Positions 44,029 to 53,110 of a DNA stretch of 64,000 nt are shown here, one piece after another. The position numbers and the translations under genes are program-made. The DNA is from CAXTEJ01 sp964243295 (lineage in GTDB: Bacteria > Actinomycetota > Actinomycetes > Actinomycetales > Angustibacteraceae), in the NCBI GenBank assembly GCA_964243295.1, contig CAXTEJ010000011.1, positions 15,971 through 79,970 of the forward strand, given 5' to 3'. The first letter of the stretch is position 1. Every line of letters begins with the position of its first letter. A model generated the notes under the pieces. The model searched no databases. It had not been told where the DNA came from and was given only the letters and a program-made list of their open reading frames with translations.

Positions 44029-44364
44029 TCAGTCCTCAGGGTGCAGCACAGCGGTCACGGTCAGGCCGCCGTCCTGCTCGACGACCTCGAGCCGACGTCC
44101 GGCCAGGTCGCGCAGCGCCTGTCGGACGGCCTCGGGGTCGAGGTCGGTGGCGACCGACGCGACGTCCTCGTCGGTGCAGGGCAGCGCGAGCTCCTGGACG
44201 ACGCCGAGCACCTGCTTGCGCACCGGGTCGTCCTCGGTGTCGACGACCGCCGGATCGACCTGCCAGCGCTCGTCGTCCGGGGTCATCGGCAGGCCGGCGG
44301 GAAGGTCGGTGCCCTGGTCGAGGTCGGCGGCGGGGTCGATGTCGGAAGGATGCGCGTCGGTCAT
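44029..44364 (-). CDS. Small acidic protein, unknown function
   Basis: Product of 111 residues. The first 45 are Asp/Pro-rich and probably disordered (MTDAHPSDIDPAADLDQGTD). The remainder (QVLGVVQELALPCTDEDVAS, EAVRQALRDLAGRRLEVVEQ) resembles a small winged helix. No membrane segment. The gene follows the enoyl-CoA hydratase by 9 bases, so it is probably co-transcribed. No family recognised. Confidence 0.7.
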   Translation of the reverse strand: MTDAHPSDIDPAADLDQGTDLPAGLPMTPDDERWQVDPAVVDTEDDPVRKQVLGVVQELALPCTDEDVASVATDLDPEAVRQALRDLAGRRLEVVEQDGGLTVTAVLHPED

Positions 44365-44373
44365 GACGCTCCT

Positions 44374-45186
44374 CTACCCGTGCCCCGGGTGCGCAACCGG
44401 CGGGTCCGCCCACACCGGTGGCCGCTTCTCGCGGAAGGCGCGCACGCCCTCGGCCCGGTCGGGGGCGAAGGCGACCTGCCCCCAGCCGGCGTCCTCGACG
44501 TCGAGGCCCGACGCGAGGTCGGTGTCGAACCCGTCGCGCAGCACCGCCTTGGCGACGCGCGTGGCCGTCGGCGAGCTCGCGGCGATGACGTCGGCCAGCG
44601 CGACCGCGGCCTCCAGGTCACCGCCGGCCGGCACCAGGCGGTCGACGCAGCCGAGAGCGAGTGCCTCCTGCGCCCCCACCCGGCGGCCGGTGAGCACCAG
44701 GTCGGCGGCGCGGGCGGCACCCACCCGGCGCACCAGCCGCTGGGTGCCCCCGCCGCCGGGGATGATGCCGACCGTCACCTCCGGCAGCCCGACGACCGCG
44801 GTCTCGTCGGCGACGACCAGGTCGCAGGCCAGCGCCAGCTCGAAACCCCCGCCGAGCGCGAAGCCGTGCACCGCGGCGACCAGGGGCACCGGCAGGTCGA
44901 GCACGCTGCGGTAGGCCCCGCGCGTCACCGGTCGCTGGTCGCGCAGGTCGTCGTCGGTGAAGTGCGCGCGCTCCAACAGATCGGCCCCCACGCAGAACGC
45001 CCGGTCGGCTGCGCTGGCCAGCACGGCGGCACGCACCCACGGCAGCGTCGCGAGCTCGACGAGCACCGCGGTCAGCTGCGTGGCGAGCGCGGTCGACACG
45101 GCATTGAGCGCCTCCGGCCGGTCGAGCACGACCACGGCGACGTGGTCGCCGTGCCGCTCCCAGCGCACCAACGCGTCGTCCGGCAT
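44374..45186 (-). CDS. Enoyl-CoA hydratase/isomerase family protein
   Basis: Product of 270 residues. Crotonase motifs VLDRPEALNAVSTAL (about 20-34), AFCVGADLLERAHF (oxyanion-hole segment), HGFALGGGFELALACD (about 104-119) and the catalytic glutamate area GLPEVTVGIIPGGGGTQRL (about 133-151). Adds water to enoyl-CoA in fatty-acid or branched-chain degradation. ATG at 45186 is seven bases after TAGCGT (45194-45199), a leaderless start. Confidence 0.93.
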   Translation of the reverse strand: MPDDALVRWERHGDHVAVVVLDRPEALNAVSTALATQLTAVLVELATLPWVRAAVLASAADRAFCVGADLLERAHFTDDDLRDQRPVTRGAYRSVLDLPVPLVAAVHGFALGGGFELALACDLVVADETAVVGLPEVTVGIIPGGGGTQRLVRRVGAARAADLVLTGRRVGAQEALALGCVDRLVPAGGDLEAAVALADVIAASSPTATRVAKAVLRDGFDTDLASGLDVEDAGWGQVAFAPDRAEGVRAFREKRPPVWADPPVAHPGHG

Positions 45187-45213
45187 GGCAGGCACGCTAG
45201 CGACCGCGAGGCC

Positions 45214-45528
45214 GTGCCGGCTGCACCGTCACCGTCCTCGCGGGCCGGGGCATTCCTGGCCGAGACGAGGGCACAAGCACTCGGACGCAAACTCCTGCGC
45301 GACATCTTCGGCATTGGCGAGCAGGCGTTCGCCAACCTCGTCGATGCGATGGAGCAGGGCCGCGAAGGCGAGACCGCAGCCTTGCTGCAGCGGATGAACG
45401 AGTCCATCGCCACGCACCTGTTTCCGCAGCGGTGGTGGAACCAGGACCGCGACTTCGAGCTCCGGCTCGGGCCCCGGAGCACGAGCTCGCTCAGCGCAGC
45501 AGAGCGCGCTCGTCGTCCCAAAGTTTGA
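45214..45528 (+). CDS. Possible small protein or gene remnant
   Basis: A frame of 104 residues from GTG at 45214. From residue 15 on it reads like real protein with high GC3 (LGRKLLRDIFGIGEQAFANL, VDAMEQGREGETAALLQRMN, HLFPQRWWNQDRDFELRL). No ribosome site and no known family. It could be the surviving 3' part of a larger gene. Divergent from the enoyl-CoA hydratase. Confidence 0.35.
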   Translation: MPAAPSPSSRAGAFLAETRAQALGRKLLRDIFGIGEQAFANLVDAMEQGREGETAALLQRMNESIATHLFPQRWWNQDRDFELRLGPRSTSSLSAAERARRPKV

Positions 45529-45800
45529 CAGCTACCAGCTCCTCTACTGCCACTCCGAGAGCGTAGATGCCGCGACGCGCTGTCCGGTCGGCCGTGCGGC
45601 CACCTGCCGCTGCAGTTCACGGCGACCCGCCAGGACGGTAGGTGACCCCACTCGCGGTGTGCGTTGCAGCGGTAGATGGCGAAGTCGTCGCACCGCTAGG
45701 TGGCTGGCGGCGCCCGCAGTCGCGTCCGGCAGCGGATCGTTCACCGGTCTCGGCTGCCAACTGCTCGGCGGGGCTCACCGATCGAACGCCCACACCTCCC
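45529..45800. other. Intergenic stretch, no gene seen
   Basis: About 270 bases between the remnant and the GNAT gene. Short open frames on both strands lack ribosome sites and sensible codon use. Confidence 0.4.
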
Positions 45801-45812
45801 TATCGTTCTCCC

Positions 45813-46286
45813 GTGGCCGATCTCGCTTCCGGATGTGTCCTCGAGCCCGTCACGGCGCGCGACGTAGAGGTTCAGGTCCTGCTTGACGCACTCACCGCTG
45901 AGCTGGCCGGGGGCGGCTACAGGCCTGAGGAGACTTTCGGCTACTCCGTCGCGCAGCTCGAGGCCAGCCAGGTGCATCTCATCGGAGCCCGGGTCGCCGG
46001 CCAGCTCACGGGAGTCGCCGGCATCGAGGTGCAGGGCCGCGGCCTCGCCGAGCTCAAGCGGTTCTTTGTCGCACCCGAGCAGCGCGGCACCGGCGTAGCC
46101 GACGCACTCATCACAGCGCTCCTCGCACACGCAGCCGACTCCGGGGTGCGACTAGTCCGCCTGGAGACGGGCGACGAGCAGCAGGCAGCGTTGGGTTTCT
46201 ACCGGCGCCACGGCTTCACGCGCGTCCCGCGCTTCAGCCCCTACGAGGCCAGCGAGACCTCCGTGTGCATGGAACGCCCCATCTGA
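45813..46286 (+). CDS. GNAT family N-acetyltransferase
   Basis: Product of 157 residues. GNAT core: ELKRFFVAPEQRGTGVADAL (acetyl-CoA loop Q-R-G-T-G, about 80-99), VRLVRLETGDEQQAALGFYR, RHGFTRVPRFSPYE. GTG at 45813 lies six bases after TATCGT (45801-45806), a leaderless start. Substrate unknown; small-molecule or amino-acid acetylation is typical of this subgroup. Confidence 0.9.
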   Translation: MADLASGCVLEPVTARDVEVQVLLDALTAELAGGGYRPEETFGYSVAQLEASQVHLIGARVAGQLTGVAGIEVQGRGLAELKRFFVAPEQRGTGVADALITALLAHAADSGVRLVRLETGDEQQAALGFYRRHGFTRVPRFSPYEASETSVCMERPI

Positions 46287-46472
46287 CCGGCCGGCTCCAG
46301 AGCACCTCCGAAGCACCCAGTGCACAGGGCGGACTCATGGGCGTCTCGCAAGCCGACCGATCAGCGGAGGCCTTGAGACTCGGAACAGGCAGCACGCGAT
46401 CTTGTGCCACAGGGGAAGGTGCTGCAGGACTGACCCGGGCCGTCCCTGGAACGGCTGCAGGCTGCTCTAACC
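46287..46472. other. Short intergenic stretch, nothing recognised
   Basis: About 185 bases after the GNAT stop. No gene, hairpin or repeat stood out. Confidence 0.4.
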
Positions 46473-46649
46473 TCAGCTCCCATCTCGCCGCGCAACACCA
46501 AGACCGTCCACCAGCCTGCCGGCGAACTCGTGGCTGCGACGCTGCGCCTGCTCGACGTGCGGCACGTCCCCGTGCAGCTCGAGCTGCGGCGGCTCGCCGT
46601 CCGCGAGCAGCTTGCGCGGTACGCCATCGTCGCAGCAGGCCACCGCCAC
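46473..46649 (-). CDS. Candidate 58-residue protein downstream of birA
   Basis: GTG at 46649 begins a 58-residue frame (MAVACCDDGVPRKLLADGEP, HGDVPHVEQAQRRSHEFAGR) with nearly all third positions G or C until the last codons, as in real genes here. It lies 33 bases after the birA stop on the same strand and could be the last gene of that transcript. A twin cysteine occurs at positions 5-6. No ribosome site is obvious and no family is recognised. Confidence 0.4.
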   Translation of the reverse strand: MAVACCDDGVPRKLLADGEPPQLELHGDVPHVEQAQRRSHEFAGRLVDGLGVARRDGS

Positions 46650-46682
46650 TCGCGCGGTGGCCCGCCGAACGCTCCGGCACGC

Positions 46683-47534
46683 TCAGCGCAGGTGGACGAC
46701 GTCACCGGCCGCGAGCGCCCGCGGGGGCGACCCGTCGGCGGGTGCGACGAGCAGCCGGCCGTCGTCGTCCAGCCCGGTGGCGACGCCGACGAGCAGCAGC
46801 TCGCCCGGCAGGTGCACCTGCACGCGCGAGCCGATGGTCGTGCTGGCCTCGCGGTAGGCCGCGGCGAGCCCGCTGGATGTCGGGTCGCCGGCGGCCGAGC
46901 GCCAGGCCGTCGTCCAGCGGCCGAGCGATCGCAGCACCGCGCGCAGGACTGTGTCGCGGTCGGTGGTCGTCGCGGCGGCCGTCGTGAGGGACGCCGCGGT
47001 CGGCACGGGCAGCTCGTCGGCGCGCTGGGTGACGTTGACGCCGATCCCCACCACGACGCCGGGGCCGGCGGGCGTCGCCACGACCTGGGCCAGCACGCCG
47101 CACAGCTTGCGGGCCTCGCCCTCGACGTCGACGAGCACGTCGTTGGGCCACTTCAGCCCCGCCTGGACGTCGGCCACCTCGGTGAGCGCCTCGGCCACGG
47201 CCACCCCGGCGAGCAGCGGCAGCCACGACCACCGGGCCTGCGGCACGTCGTCCGGCACGAGCAGCACCGACACCGCGACCGACGAGCGCGGGGGCGTCGA
47301 CCAGGTGCGGTCGTGACGGCCGCGCCCGGCACGCTGGTCGTCGGTGGTGAGCACAGCGCCGTCGAGGGCGGCACCGGAGGCGGCGCGCGCAGCCAGGTCG
47401 TCGTTGGTCGAGCCGGTCGCGGTCAGCACCTCGACCGACGTCCAGGGGCCTGGGCCGTCGACCAGCGCCCGGCGCAGGGGTCCGATGCGCAGCGGAGGGC
47501 GGCCGAGGTCCGTCCACGGCGAGGGGTCGGGCAC
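46683..47534 (-). CDS. birA: Biotin--[acetyl-CoA-carboxylase] ligase
   Basis: Product of 283 residues. Biotin ligase core: VLTATGSTNDDLAARA (about 36-51), TTDDQRAGRGRHDRTW (about 63-78; GRGR biotinyl-AMP loop), LKWPNDVLVD (about 126-135), KLCGVLAQ and VGIGVNV, followed by the small C-terminal domain. No N-terminal DNA-binding domain, as usual in actinobacteria. It biotinylates the carboxylase alpha chain encoded at 61013. GTG at 47534 lies six bases after TAGCCT (47541-47546), divergent from accD5. Confidence 0.95.
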   Translation of the reverse strand: MPDPSPWTDLGRPPLRIGPLRRALVDGPGPWTSVEVLTATGSTNDDLAARAASGAALDGAVLTTDDQRAGRGRHDRTWSTPPRSSVAVSVLLVPDDVPQARWSWLPLLAGVAVAEALTEVADVQAGLKWPNDVLVDVEGEARKLCGVLAQVVATPAGPGVVVGIGVNVTQRADELPVPTAASLTTAAATTTDRDTVLRAVLRSLGRWTTAWRSAAGDPTSSGLAAAYREASTTIGSRVQVHLPGELLLVGVATGLDDDGRLLVAPADGSPPRALAAGDVVHLR

Positions 47535-47584
47535 CCCGCGAGGCTAGGCCCGGCGGTGCGGCGCGAGATCGGTAGGGTGCCCGG

Positions 47585-49174
47585 ATGCCCCACGACGCGC
47601 CCGCTCACGACCTCCACACCACGGCCGGCCGCCTCGGCGACCTGCAGGCCCGCATGGACCACGCCGTCCACGCCGGGTCGGCCCGCGCGGTCGAGAAGCA
47701 GCACGCCAAGGGCAAGGGCACCGCGCGCGAGCGCCTCGACCTGCTGCTCGACGAGGGCAGCTTCACCGAGCTCGACGCCCTCGCGCGGCACCGCTCCACC
47801 AACTTCGGGGGCCAGGCCAACCGGCCGTACGGCGACGGCGTCGTCATCGGCTACGGCACCGTCGACGGCCGCCCGGTGTGCGTCTACGCCCAGGACTTCA
47901 CGGTCTTCGGCGGCAGCCTCGGCGAGGTGTTCGGCGAGAAGATCGTCAAGATCATGGACCTCGCCATGAAGATCGGCTGCCCGGTGATCGGCATCAACGA
48001 CTCCGGCGGCGCGCGCATCCAGGAGGGCGTGGTCTCGCTCGGGCTCTACGCCGAGATCTTCCGGCGCAACGTGCACGCCTCCGGCGTCGTCCCGCAGATC
48101 TCGCTGATCATGGGTCCCTGCGCCGGCGGCGCGGTCTACTCCCCCGCCATCACCGACTTCACGGTCATGGTCGACCAGACGTCGCACATGTTCATCACCG
48201 GCCCCGACGTCATCAAGACCGTCACCGGCGAGGACGTCGGCATGGAGGAGCTCGGCGGCGGCCGCACCCACAACACCCGCAGCGGCAACGCCCACTACCT
48301 CGCCGACGACGAGGCCGACGCCGTCGAGTACGTCAAGGCGCTGCTGTCGCACCTGCCCAGCAACAACCTGGAGCAGCCGCCGGCGTTCGACGCGCCCGGC
48401 GAGCTCGAGCCCGACGCCGAGCTCGACACGTTCATCCCAGACTCACCGAACCAGCCGTACGACATGCACACCGTCATCACCCACGTGCTCGACGACGGCG
48501 ACTTCCTCGAGGTGCAGGCCCTGTTCGCGCCCAACATCGTCGTCGGCTTCGGCCGCGTCGACGGCCACCCGGTGGGCGTCGTCGCGAACCAGCCGAACCA
48601 CCTGGCTGGCACGCTCGACATCGACGCGAGCGAGAAGGCTGCGCGGTTCGTGCGCACCTGCGACGCGTTCAACGTCCCCGTCATCACGCTGGTCGACGTG
48701 CCCGGGTTCCTGCCCGGCACCGACCAGGAGTGGAACGGCATCATCCGCCGCGGCGCCAAGCTGCTCTACGCGTACGCCGAGGCCACCGTCCCGCTCGTCA
48801 CGGTCATCACCCGCAAGGCGTACGGCGGTGCGTACGACGTCATGGGCTCCAAGCACCTCGGCGCCGACGTCAACCTCGCCTGGCCCACCGCGCAGATCGC
48901 CGTCATGGGCGCCCAGGGCGCGGTCGGCATCCTCTACCGCGGCGAGCTCGCGGCCGTCGCAGCCGACGGCGGCGACGTCGACGCGGCGCGCGCCCGCTAC
49001 ATCGCCGAGTACGAGGACACCCTCGCCAACCCCTACATCGCCGCCGAGCGCGGCTACGTCGACGCCGTCATCGCGCCGAGCACCACCCGGTCGCACATCG
49101 TGCGGGCGCTGCGTCACCTGCGCACCAAGCACGAGACGCTGCCCGCCAAGAAGCACGGGAACATCCCGCTGTGA
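47585..49174 (+). CDS. accD5: Acyl-CoA carboxylase beta subunit (propionyl-CoA type)
   Basis: Product of 529 residues. Carboxyltransferase halves with KGKGTARERLDLLLDEGSF, GINDSGGARIQEGVVSL (about 138-154), MGPCAGGAVYSPAITDF, and the C-terminal VPGFLPGTDQEWNGIIRRGA and TRKAYGGAYDVMGSKHLGAD. Transfers carboxyl from biotin to propionyl- or acetyl-CoA for lipid or methylmalonyl-CoA synthesis. ATG at 47585 is six bases after TAGGGT (47573-47578). The small AccE subunit follows with a 4-base overlap, as in M. tuberculosis. Confidence 0.95.
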   Translation: MPHDAPAHDLHTTAGRLGDLQARMDHAVHAGSARAVEKQHAKGKGTARERLDLLLDEGSFTELDALARHRSTNFGGQANRPYGDGVVIGYGTVDGRPVCVYAQDFTVFGGSLGEVFGEKIVKIMDLAMKIGCPVIGINDSGGARIQEGVVSLGLYAEIFRRNVHASGVVPQISLIMGPCAGGAVYSPAITDFTVMVDQTSHMFITGPDVIKTVTGEDVGMEELGGGRTHNTRSGNAHYLADDEADAVEYVKALLSHLPSNNLEQPPAFDAPGELEPDAELDTFIPDSPNQPYDMHTVITHVLDDGDFLEVQALFAPNIVVGFGRVDGHPVGVVANQPNHLAGTLDIDASEKAARFVRTCDAFNVPVITLVDVPGFLPGTDQEWNGIIRRGAKLLYAYAEATVPLVTVITRKAYGGAYDVMGSKHLGADVNLAWPTAQIAVMGAQGAVGILYRGELAAVAADGGDVDAARARYIAEYEDTLANPYIAAERGYVDAVIAPSTTRSHIVRALRHLRTKHETLPAKKHGNIPL

Positions 49175-49377
49175 CCGCGCCCGACGACCAGAGCGTCGAC
49201 GCGGCACCGTTCCTGCGCGTCGTGCGGGGCCGGCCGACCGACGCCGAGCTCGCGGCGCTCGTCGTCGCGCTCAGGTCGCGCGGCGGCGACGGCGCCCAGC
49301 AACCCTCCCCGCCGAGCCCGTGGGGCGACCCGGCGCGACGGCTCCGCTCGTGGGGACGGCCGGGCTCAGGTCGCTGA
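49171..49377 (+). CDS. accE: Acyl-CoA carboxylase epsilon subunit
   Basis: Product of 68 residues. FLRVVRGRPTDAELAALVVA and PWGDPARRLRSW match the short epsilon subunits that bind between alpha and beta chains of actinobacterial carboxylases. GTG overlaps the accD5 stop by 4 bases. Its last 12 bases overlap the convergent methyltransferase gene. Confidence 0.85.
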   Translation: MTAPDDQSVDAAPFLRVVRGRPTDAELAALVVALRSRGGDGAQQPSPPSPWGDPARRLRSWGRPGSGR

Positions 49378-50316
49378 CCCGCCGCTCGCCGGCAGCGCCA
49401 GGAAGAACGTGCGGTCGGGGGCGTACCACGGCTCCAGAGCCAGCGTCACGGCGTACCCGTTGTCCTGCAGCAGCCGGTAGAACGAGTCCAGGTCGGGCCA
49501 GAACGAGGTCTCGTTGACCCAGGACGCGAGCGGCGACTCCAGGTGCTCGCCGTAGAGCCGCCCGCGGTAGCCGTCCTCCTCGACGCTGCTGCCCAGCCGG
49601 TCGTCGCCGTACTCGATGCCGACGTCGACGTGCGTGTCGAGCACCAGCGGCCGCCCCGCCGACCGGCTCAGCAGGTCGCGCTGGTCGGCCAGCGTCAGGT
49701 GGTAGAAGAGCCCGAGGCACACCACGACGTCGTACTGGCCGAGGTCGTGCTCGCGGATGTCCTGGTGCACCCAGCGGATGCGCTCGTCGTCCGGGAACCG
49801 CTCAGTGCGCGCGTCGACGGCCGTGACGTCCCAGCCGGAGTCGGCCGCGCGCTTGGCGAACAGCCCGTGCCCGGCGCCGAGGTCGACCAGGCGACCGGTC
49901 GGCAGCACGTCGAGGATCGTGTCGAACGCCTCGAAGCGGCGCTGGCTGTTGGCCGGGTCGAGCCGGGCGATGCCGCGGCGGCCGGCGGGCTCGCGGTAAG
50001 GGACGCTGAACGGCGCCGTGCCGCGCGGCGGCTGCGGGTACGTCGGGGCCGGCGGTGCCATGGGGGGCGCGGGCGGCGCGGGCGGCGGAGGCGGCGGCAG
50101 CGGCGGCACGGGCAGCTGGCGCGGGCCGGGCGGCAGCACCGGGGGACGTCCGGCCACGGTCCGCACCAGCCGCCGGGCAGCGGCGATCGCCCGCACGGGC
50201 GGCTGGTCGCGAAGCCTGCGGTACGAGCGCTCCCAGTAGGCGGCGTCCGAGCGCGCCTGGGCCAGCTGGGCCTGCAGCCGCGCCTGCTGGGCAGCGGTGT
50301 CGTCGCGAGCGCTCAT
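49366..50316 (-). CDS. SAM-dependent methyltransferase with Pro-rich linker
   Basis: Product of 316 residues. Residues 1-45 look like a coiled helix (QQARLQAQLAQARSDAAYWE); about 60-110 is a proline/alanine linker; about 135-250 is a class I methyltransferase: GRLVDLGAGHGLFAKRAADS (motif I, about 140-159), VTAVDARTERF and YDVVVCLGLFYHL. Acceptor unknown. ATG at 50316 has a GGAAGG site. The helical start plus glycan context would fit a surface-polysaccharide methyltransferase. Confidence 0.85.
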   Translation of the reverse strand: MSARDDTAAQQARLQAQLAQARSDAAYWERSYRRLRDQPPVRAIAAARRLVRTVAGRPPVLPPGPRQLPVPPLPPPPPPAPPAPPMAPPAPTYPQPPRGTAPFSVPYREPAGRRGIARLDPANSQRRFEAFDTILDVLPTGRLVDLGAGHGLFAKRAADSGWDVTAVDARTERFPDDERIRWVHQDIREHDLGQYDVVVCLGLFYHLTLADQRDLLSRSAGRPLVLDTHVDVGIEYGDDRLGSSVEEDGYRGRLYGEHLESPLASWVNETSFWPDLDSFYRLLQDNGYAVTLALEPWYAPDRTFFLALPASGGSAT

Positions 50317-50463
50317 GACGCCTTCCGAGTCGGCGAGATCCTGCCGCGGCAGCCTGGCAGACGGCGCCGACCCCGCCGGGGAGCCGGGCGCCCGACGCGC
50401 CGCGCGCTCGTCGCCGTCCTCGCGCGGCAGGGTCGTGACCACCCGGTCGGTAGGGTCGTCGCC

Positions 50464-52155
50464 GTGACAGCGCCGCCCGTCCCCCGCCCGCGCACCGAGG
50501 TCGACGCGATCGCCGACGAGCACCTCGAGGGCGCCGTCGCCCTCGACCCCATCGACGCCACGTCGATGGGGGTGTCCGGCTACGACCACCTCCTCACCGA
50601 CTTCTCGCCGCAGGGTGACGCCGACCGCGCCGACCACGCGCGCCGCACGCTGTCACGGCTGGCGCAGGCCCGTCCTGCGGACGAGGTCGACGAGGTGACG
50701 CTCGCCGCCATGCGCGAGCGGCTGGGTCTCGAGGTCGAGATGCTCGAGGCCGGCGTCGTCACCGGGGCGCTCAACAACCTGGCCAGCCCGGCGCAGGCGT
50801 TGCGCGACGTCTTCGACCTGATGCCCACCGACTCGGTGCAGGCGTGGCAGACCGTGGCCGCCCGGCTCGCAGCGCTCCCGCAGGCGGTCGACCAGTACGT
50901 CGCGGCGCTGCGGCAGCGGGCCGCCGGTGACGCGCCGGCCCCCGTCCGCCAGCTGCGAGCCGTCGCCGAGCAGTGCGAGCAGCTCGCCGGCCCCGTCAGC
51001 TTCTTCACCTCGTTCGTCGCGGCGCCCGGCGTCGAGCTGGCCGGCTCGCTGCGGGCCGAGCTCGAGCGCTCCGCGGCCGCGGCGGTGTCGGCGTACGGCC
51101 TGCTGCACGACGTCCTCGTAGACGAGCTGCTGCCGACCGCGCCCGACCGCGACCCGGTCGGGGCCGAGCGCTACGAGCTGTTCTCCCGGTACTTCCTGGG
51201 GGCGCAGGTCGACCTCGACGAGACCTACGCCTGGGGCCAGGACGAGGTCGCGCGCATCGCCGACGAGATGGCGCGCACGGCCGACGAGATCAGCCCCGGT
51301 GCTGGCGTCCGGCAGGCCGTGCGGCTGCTGGACGACGACCCCGCCCGCACGCTGCACGGCACCGACGCGCTGCAGGCGTGGATGCAGGCGCGGTCGGACG
51401 AGTCGCTGGAAGCGTTGCGGGACAGCCACTTCGACGTCCCCGAGCCGATCCGCCGCCTCGAGTGCCGCATCGCGCCCACGAACACCGGCGGCATCTACTA
51501 CACCGGTCCGAGCGAGGACTTCAGCCGCCCGGGCCGGATGTGGTGGTCGGTGCCGGCGGGCGACGACACGTTCCACACCTGGGGCGAGCTGTCGACGGTC
51601 TACCACGAGGGCGTTCCGGGCCATCACCTGCAGGTGGCGCAGACGGTGTTCCGCGCCGAGCTGCTCAACCGGTGGCGCCGGTTGGGCTGCTGGGTCAGCG
51701 GCCACGGGGAGGGCTGGGCGCTCTACGCCGAGCGGCTGATGCAGGACCTCGGGTTCCTCGACGACCCGGGCGACCGCATGGGCATGCTGATGAGCCAGTC
51801 GATGCGCGCGGCCCGCGTGGTGCTCGACATCGGCATCCACTGCGAGCTGCCCGCGCCCGCCGAGGTGGGCGGCGGCGCCTGGACACGCGAGAAGGCCGAG
51901 GCGTACTTCGCCGCGCACACCACGCTGACCGAGGCCACCCGCCGGTTCGAGCTCGACCGCTACCTCGGCTGGCCCGGCCAGGCGCCGTCGTACAAGGTCG
52001 GCGAGCGGCTGTGGCTGTCGCTGCGCGAGGAGGTGAGCCGCCGCGAGGGCGCCGCGTTCTCGCTGCCCGCCTTCCACCGCAGGGCCCTGGACGTCGGCTC
52101 CGTCGGCCTGGACGTGCTGCAGCGCAGCCTGCTCGGCAGCGAGGACGCCCGATGA
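50464..52155 (+). CDS. DUF885 family protein (predicted zinc metallopeptidase)
   Basis: Product of 563 residues. The HExxH-like zinc site appears as TVYHEGVPGHHLQVAQ (about 379-394), with a downstream glutamate in GHGEGWALYAERLMQDLG. This is the DUF885/M3-like peptidase family. No signal peptide, so cytoplasmic. GTG at 50464 lies seven bases after TAGGGT (50451-50456). The stop overlaps the maf start by 4 bases. Confidence 0.92.
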   Translation: MTAPPVPRPRTEVDAIADEHLEGAVALDPIDATSMGVSGYDHLLTDFSPQGDADRADHARRTLSRLAQARPADEVDEVTLAAMRERLGLEVEMLEAGVVTGALNNLASPAQALRDVFDLMPTDSVQAWQTVAARLAALPQAVDQYVAALRQRAAGDAPAPVRQLRAVAEQCEQLAGPVSFFTSFVAAPGVELAGSLRAELERSAAAAVSAYGLLHDVLVDELLPTAPDRDPVGAERYELFSRYFLGAQVDLDETYAWGQDEVARIADEMARTADEISPGAGVRQAVRLLDDDPARTLHGTDALQAWMQARSDESLEALRDSHFDVPEPIRRLECRIAPTNTGGIYYTGPSEDFSRPGRMWWSVPAGDDTFHTWGELSTVYHEGVPGHHLQVAQTVFRAELLNRWRRLGCWVSGHGEGWALYAERLMQDLGFLDDPGDRMGMLMSQSMRAARVVLDIGIHCELPAPAEVGGGAWTREKAEAYFAAHTTLTEATRRFELDRYLGWPGQAPSYKVGERLWLSLREEVSRREGAAFSLPAFHRRALDVGSVGLDVLQRSLLGSEDAR

Positions 52156-52826
52156 CCGCCGTCGACCTGGTGCTCGGCTCGGCGAGCCCGGCGCGTCTCG
52201 CCACGCTGCGACGCGCGGGGGTCGAGCCCGTCGTCGTCGTCTCGCACGTCGACGAGGACGCCGAGGTCGAGCGCGCGCTCGCGACCTACGGCTCGCTCGG
52301 CCCCGACGAGGTGCCGCTCGTGCTCGCCCGCGCCAAGGCTGAGGCCGTGGCCGCAGCGATCGAGTCGGGCGCGACCGACGTCGAGGTGGACGAGCCGGTC
52401 GTGCTCGGCTGCGACTCGGTGCTCGAGCTGGACGGCGAGGTGCACGGCAAGCCCGTCGACGTGGCGGAGGCGACCGCCCGCTGGCGCCGCATGCGCGGGC
52501 GCTCCGGCGTCCTGCACACCGGCCACTGGGTCATCGACCTGCGCGAGGACGGCAGCGGCGCCACCCTGGGCGCCGTCGCCTCGACCACGGTGCACTTCGC
52601 CGACGTCAGCGACGCCGAGATCGACGCCTACGTCGCGACCGGCGAGCCGCTCGCCGTGGCCGGCGCCTTCACCACCGACGGCCTCGGCGGTGCCTTCGTC
52701 ACCGGCATCGAGGGCGACCACCACAACGTCGTCGGCGTCAGCCTGCCCCTGCTGCGCGAGCTCCTTGCCGAGTGCGGTGTCCCCTGGACCTCCCTCTGGA
52801 CCAGACCGGCCAACCCCCACCCCTGA
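52152..52826 (+). CDS. maf: Maf family nucleoside triphosphate pyrophosphatase
   Basis: Product of 224 residues. Signature start DLVLGSASPARLATLRRAGV (about 4-23), VLGCDSVLELDG (about 88-99), KPVDVAEATARWRRMRGRSG and ITGIEGDHHNVVGVSLPL-like end. Hydrolyses non-canonical or pyrimidine NTPs (house-cleaning). Longer than the 200-residue norm through an inserted stretch near 45-85. ATGA overlap with the DUF885 gene. Confidence 0.95.
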   Translation: MTAVDLVLGSASPARLATLRRAGVEPVVVVSHVDEDAEVERALATYGSLGPDEVPLVLARAKAEAVAAAIESGATDVEVDEPVVLGCDSVLELDGEVHGKPVDVAEATARWRRMRGRSGVLHTGHWVIDLREDGSGATLGAVASTTVHFADVSDAEIDAYVATGEPLAVAGAFTTDGLGGAFVTGIEGDHHNVVGVSLPLLRELLAECGVPWTSLWTRPANPHP

Positions 52827-52835
52827 CCCGCTCCC

Positions 52836-52855
52836 CGTGATCATGCAATCCCGGC
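52836..52855 (+). repeat. Dispersed GTGATC repeat, copy 1
   Basis: CGTGATCATGCAATCCCGGC, one mismatch from the core of the 43-bp tandem unit at 63822-64000. Confidence 0.75.
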
Positions 52856-53085
52856 CCGCGCGTCGGCCAGCGCGCTCGCGCCGGATCCGGTGCTCGGCTG
52901 CACCGCGCGCCAGCGCTCCGTCCGAGGCCGAAGCAAGGACGCTCGGCTGCACCGGAGGTCGGGGCTTGGTCCGGCCGGAGGCCGTCGGCAGCCTCCGGCC
53001 CGCTGTCGCAAGCTCCTTGACGCGGACCTCCGGCTACCGCCCTCCGGCCTTCATGGCGCACTGACCGCGGACCCGCCCTCCCCGA

Positions 53086-53110
53086 CGTGATCATGCGATT
53101 CCGGCTCACC
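53086..53110 (+). repeat. Dispersed GTGATC repeat, copy 2
   Basis: Same core with one substitution (GATTCCGG for GATCCCGG) and the same CTCACC extension found in the tandem array. Confidence 0.75.

Noticed and set aside
45544..45744. A 66-codon frame on the minus strand
   Set aside because: No ribosome site, poor codon use and no recognisable motif.
47878..49377. A long + frame overlapping accD5
   Set aside because: Only its last 69 codons (accE) are real; the rest is an Arg-rich shadow of accD5.
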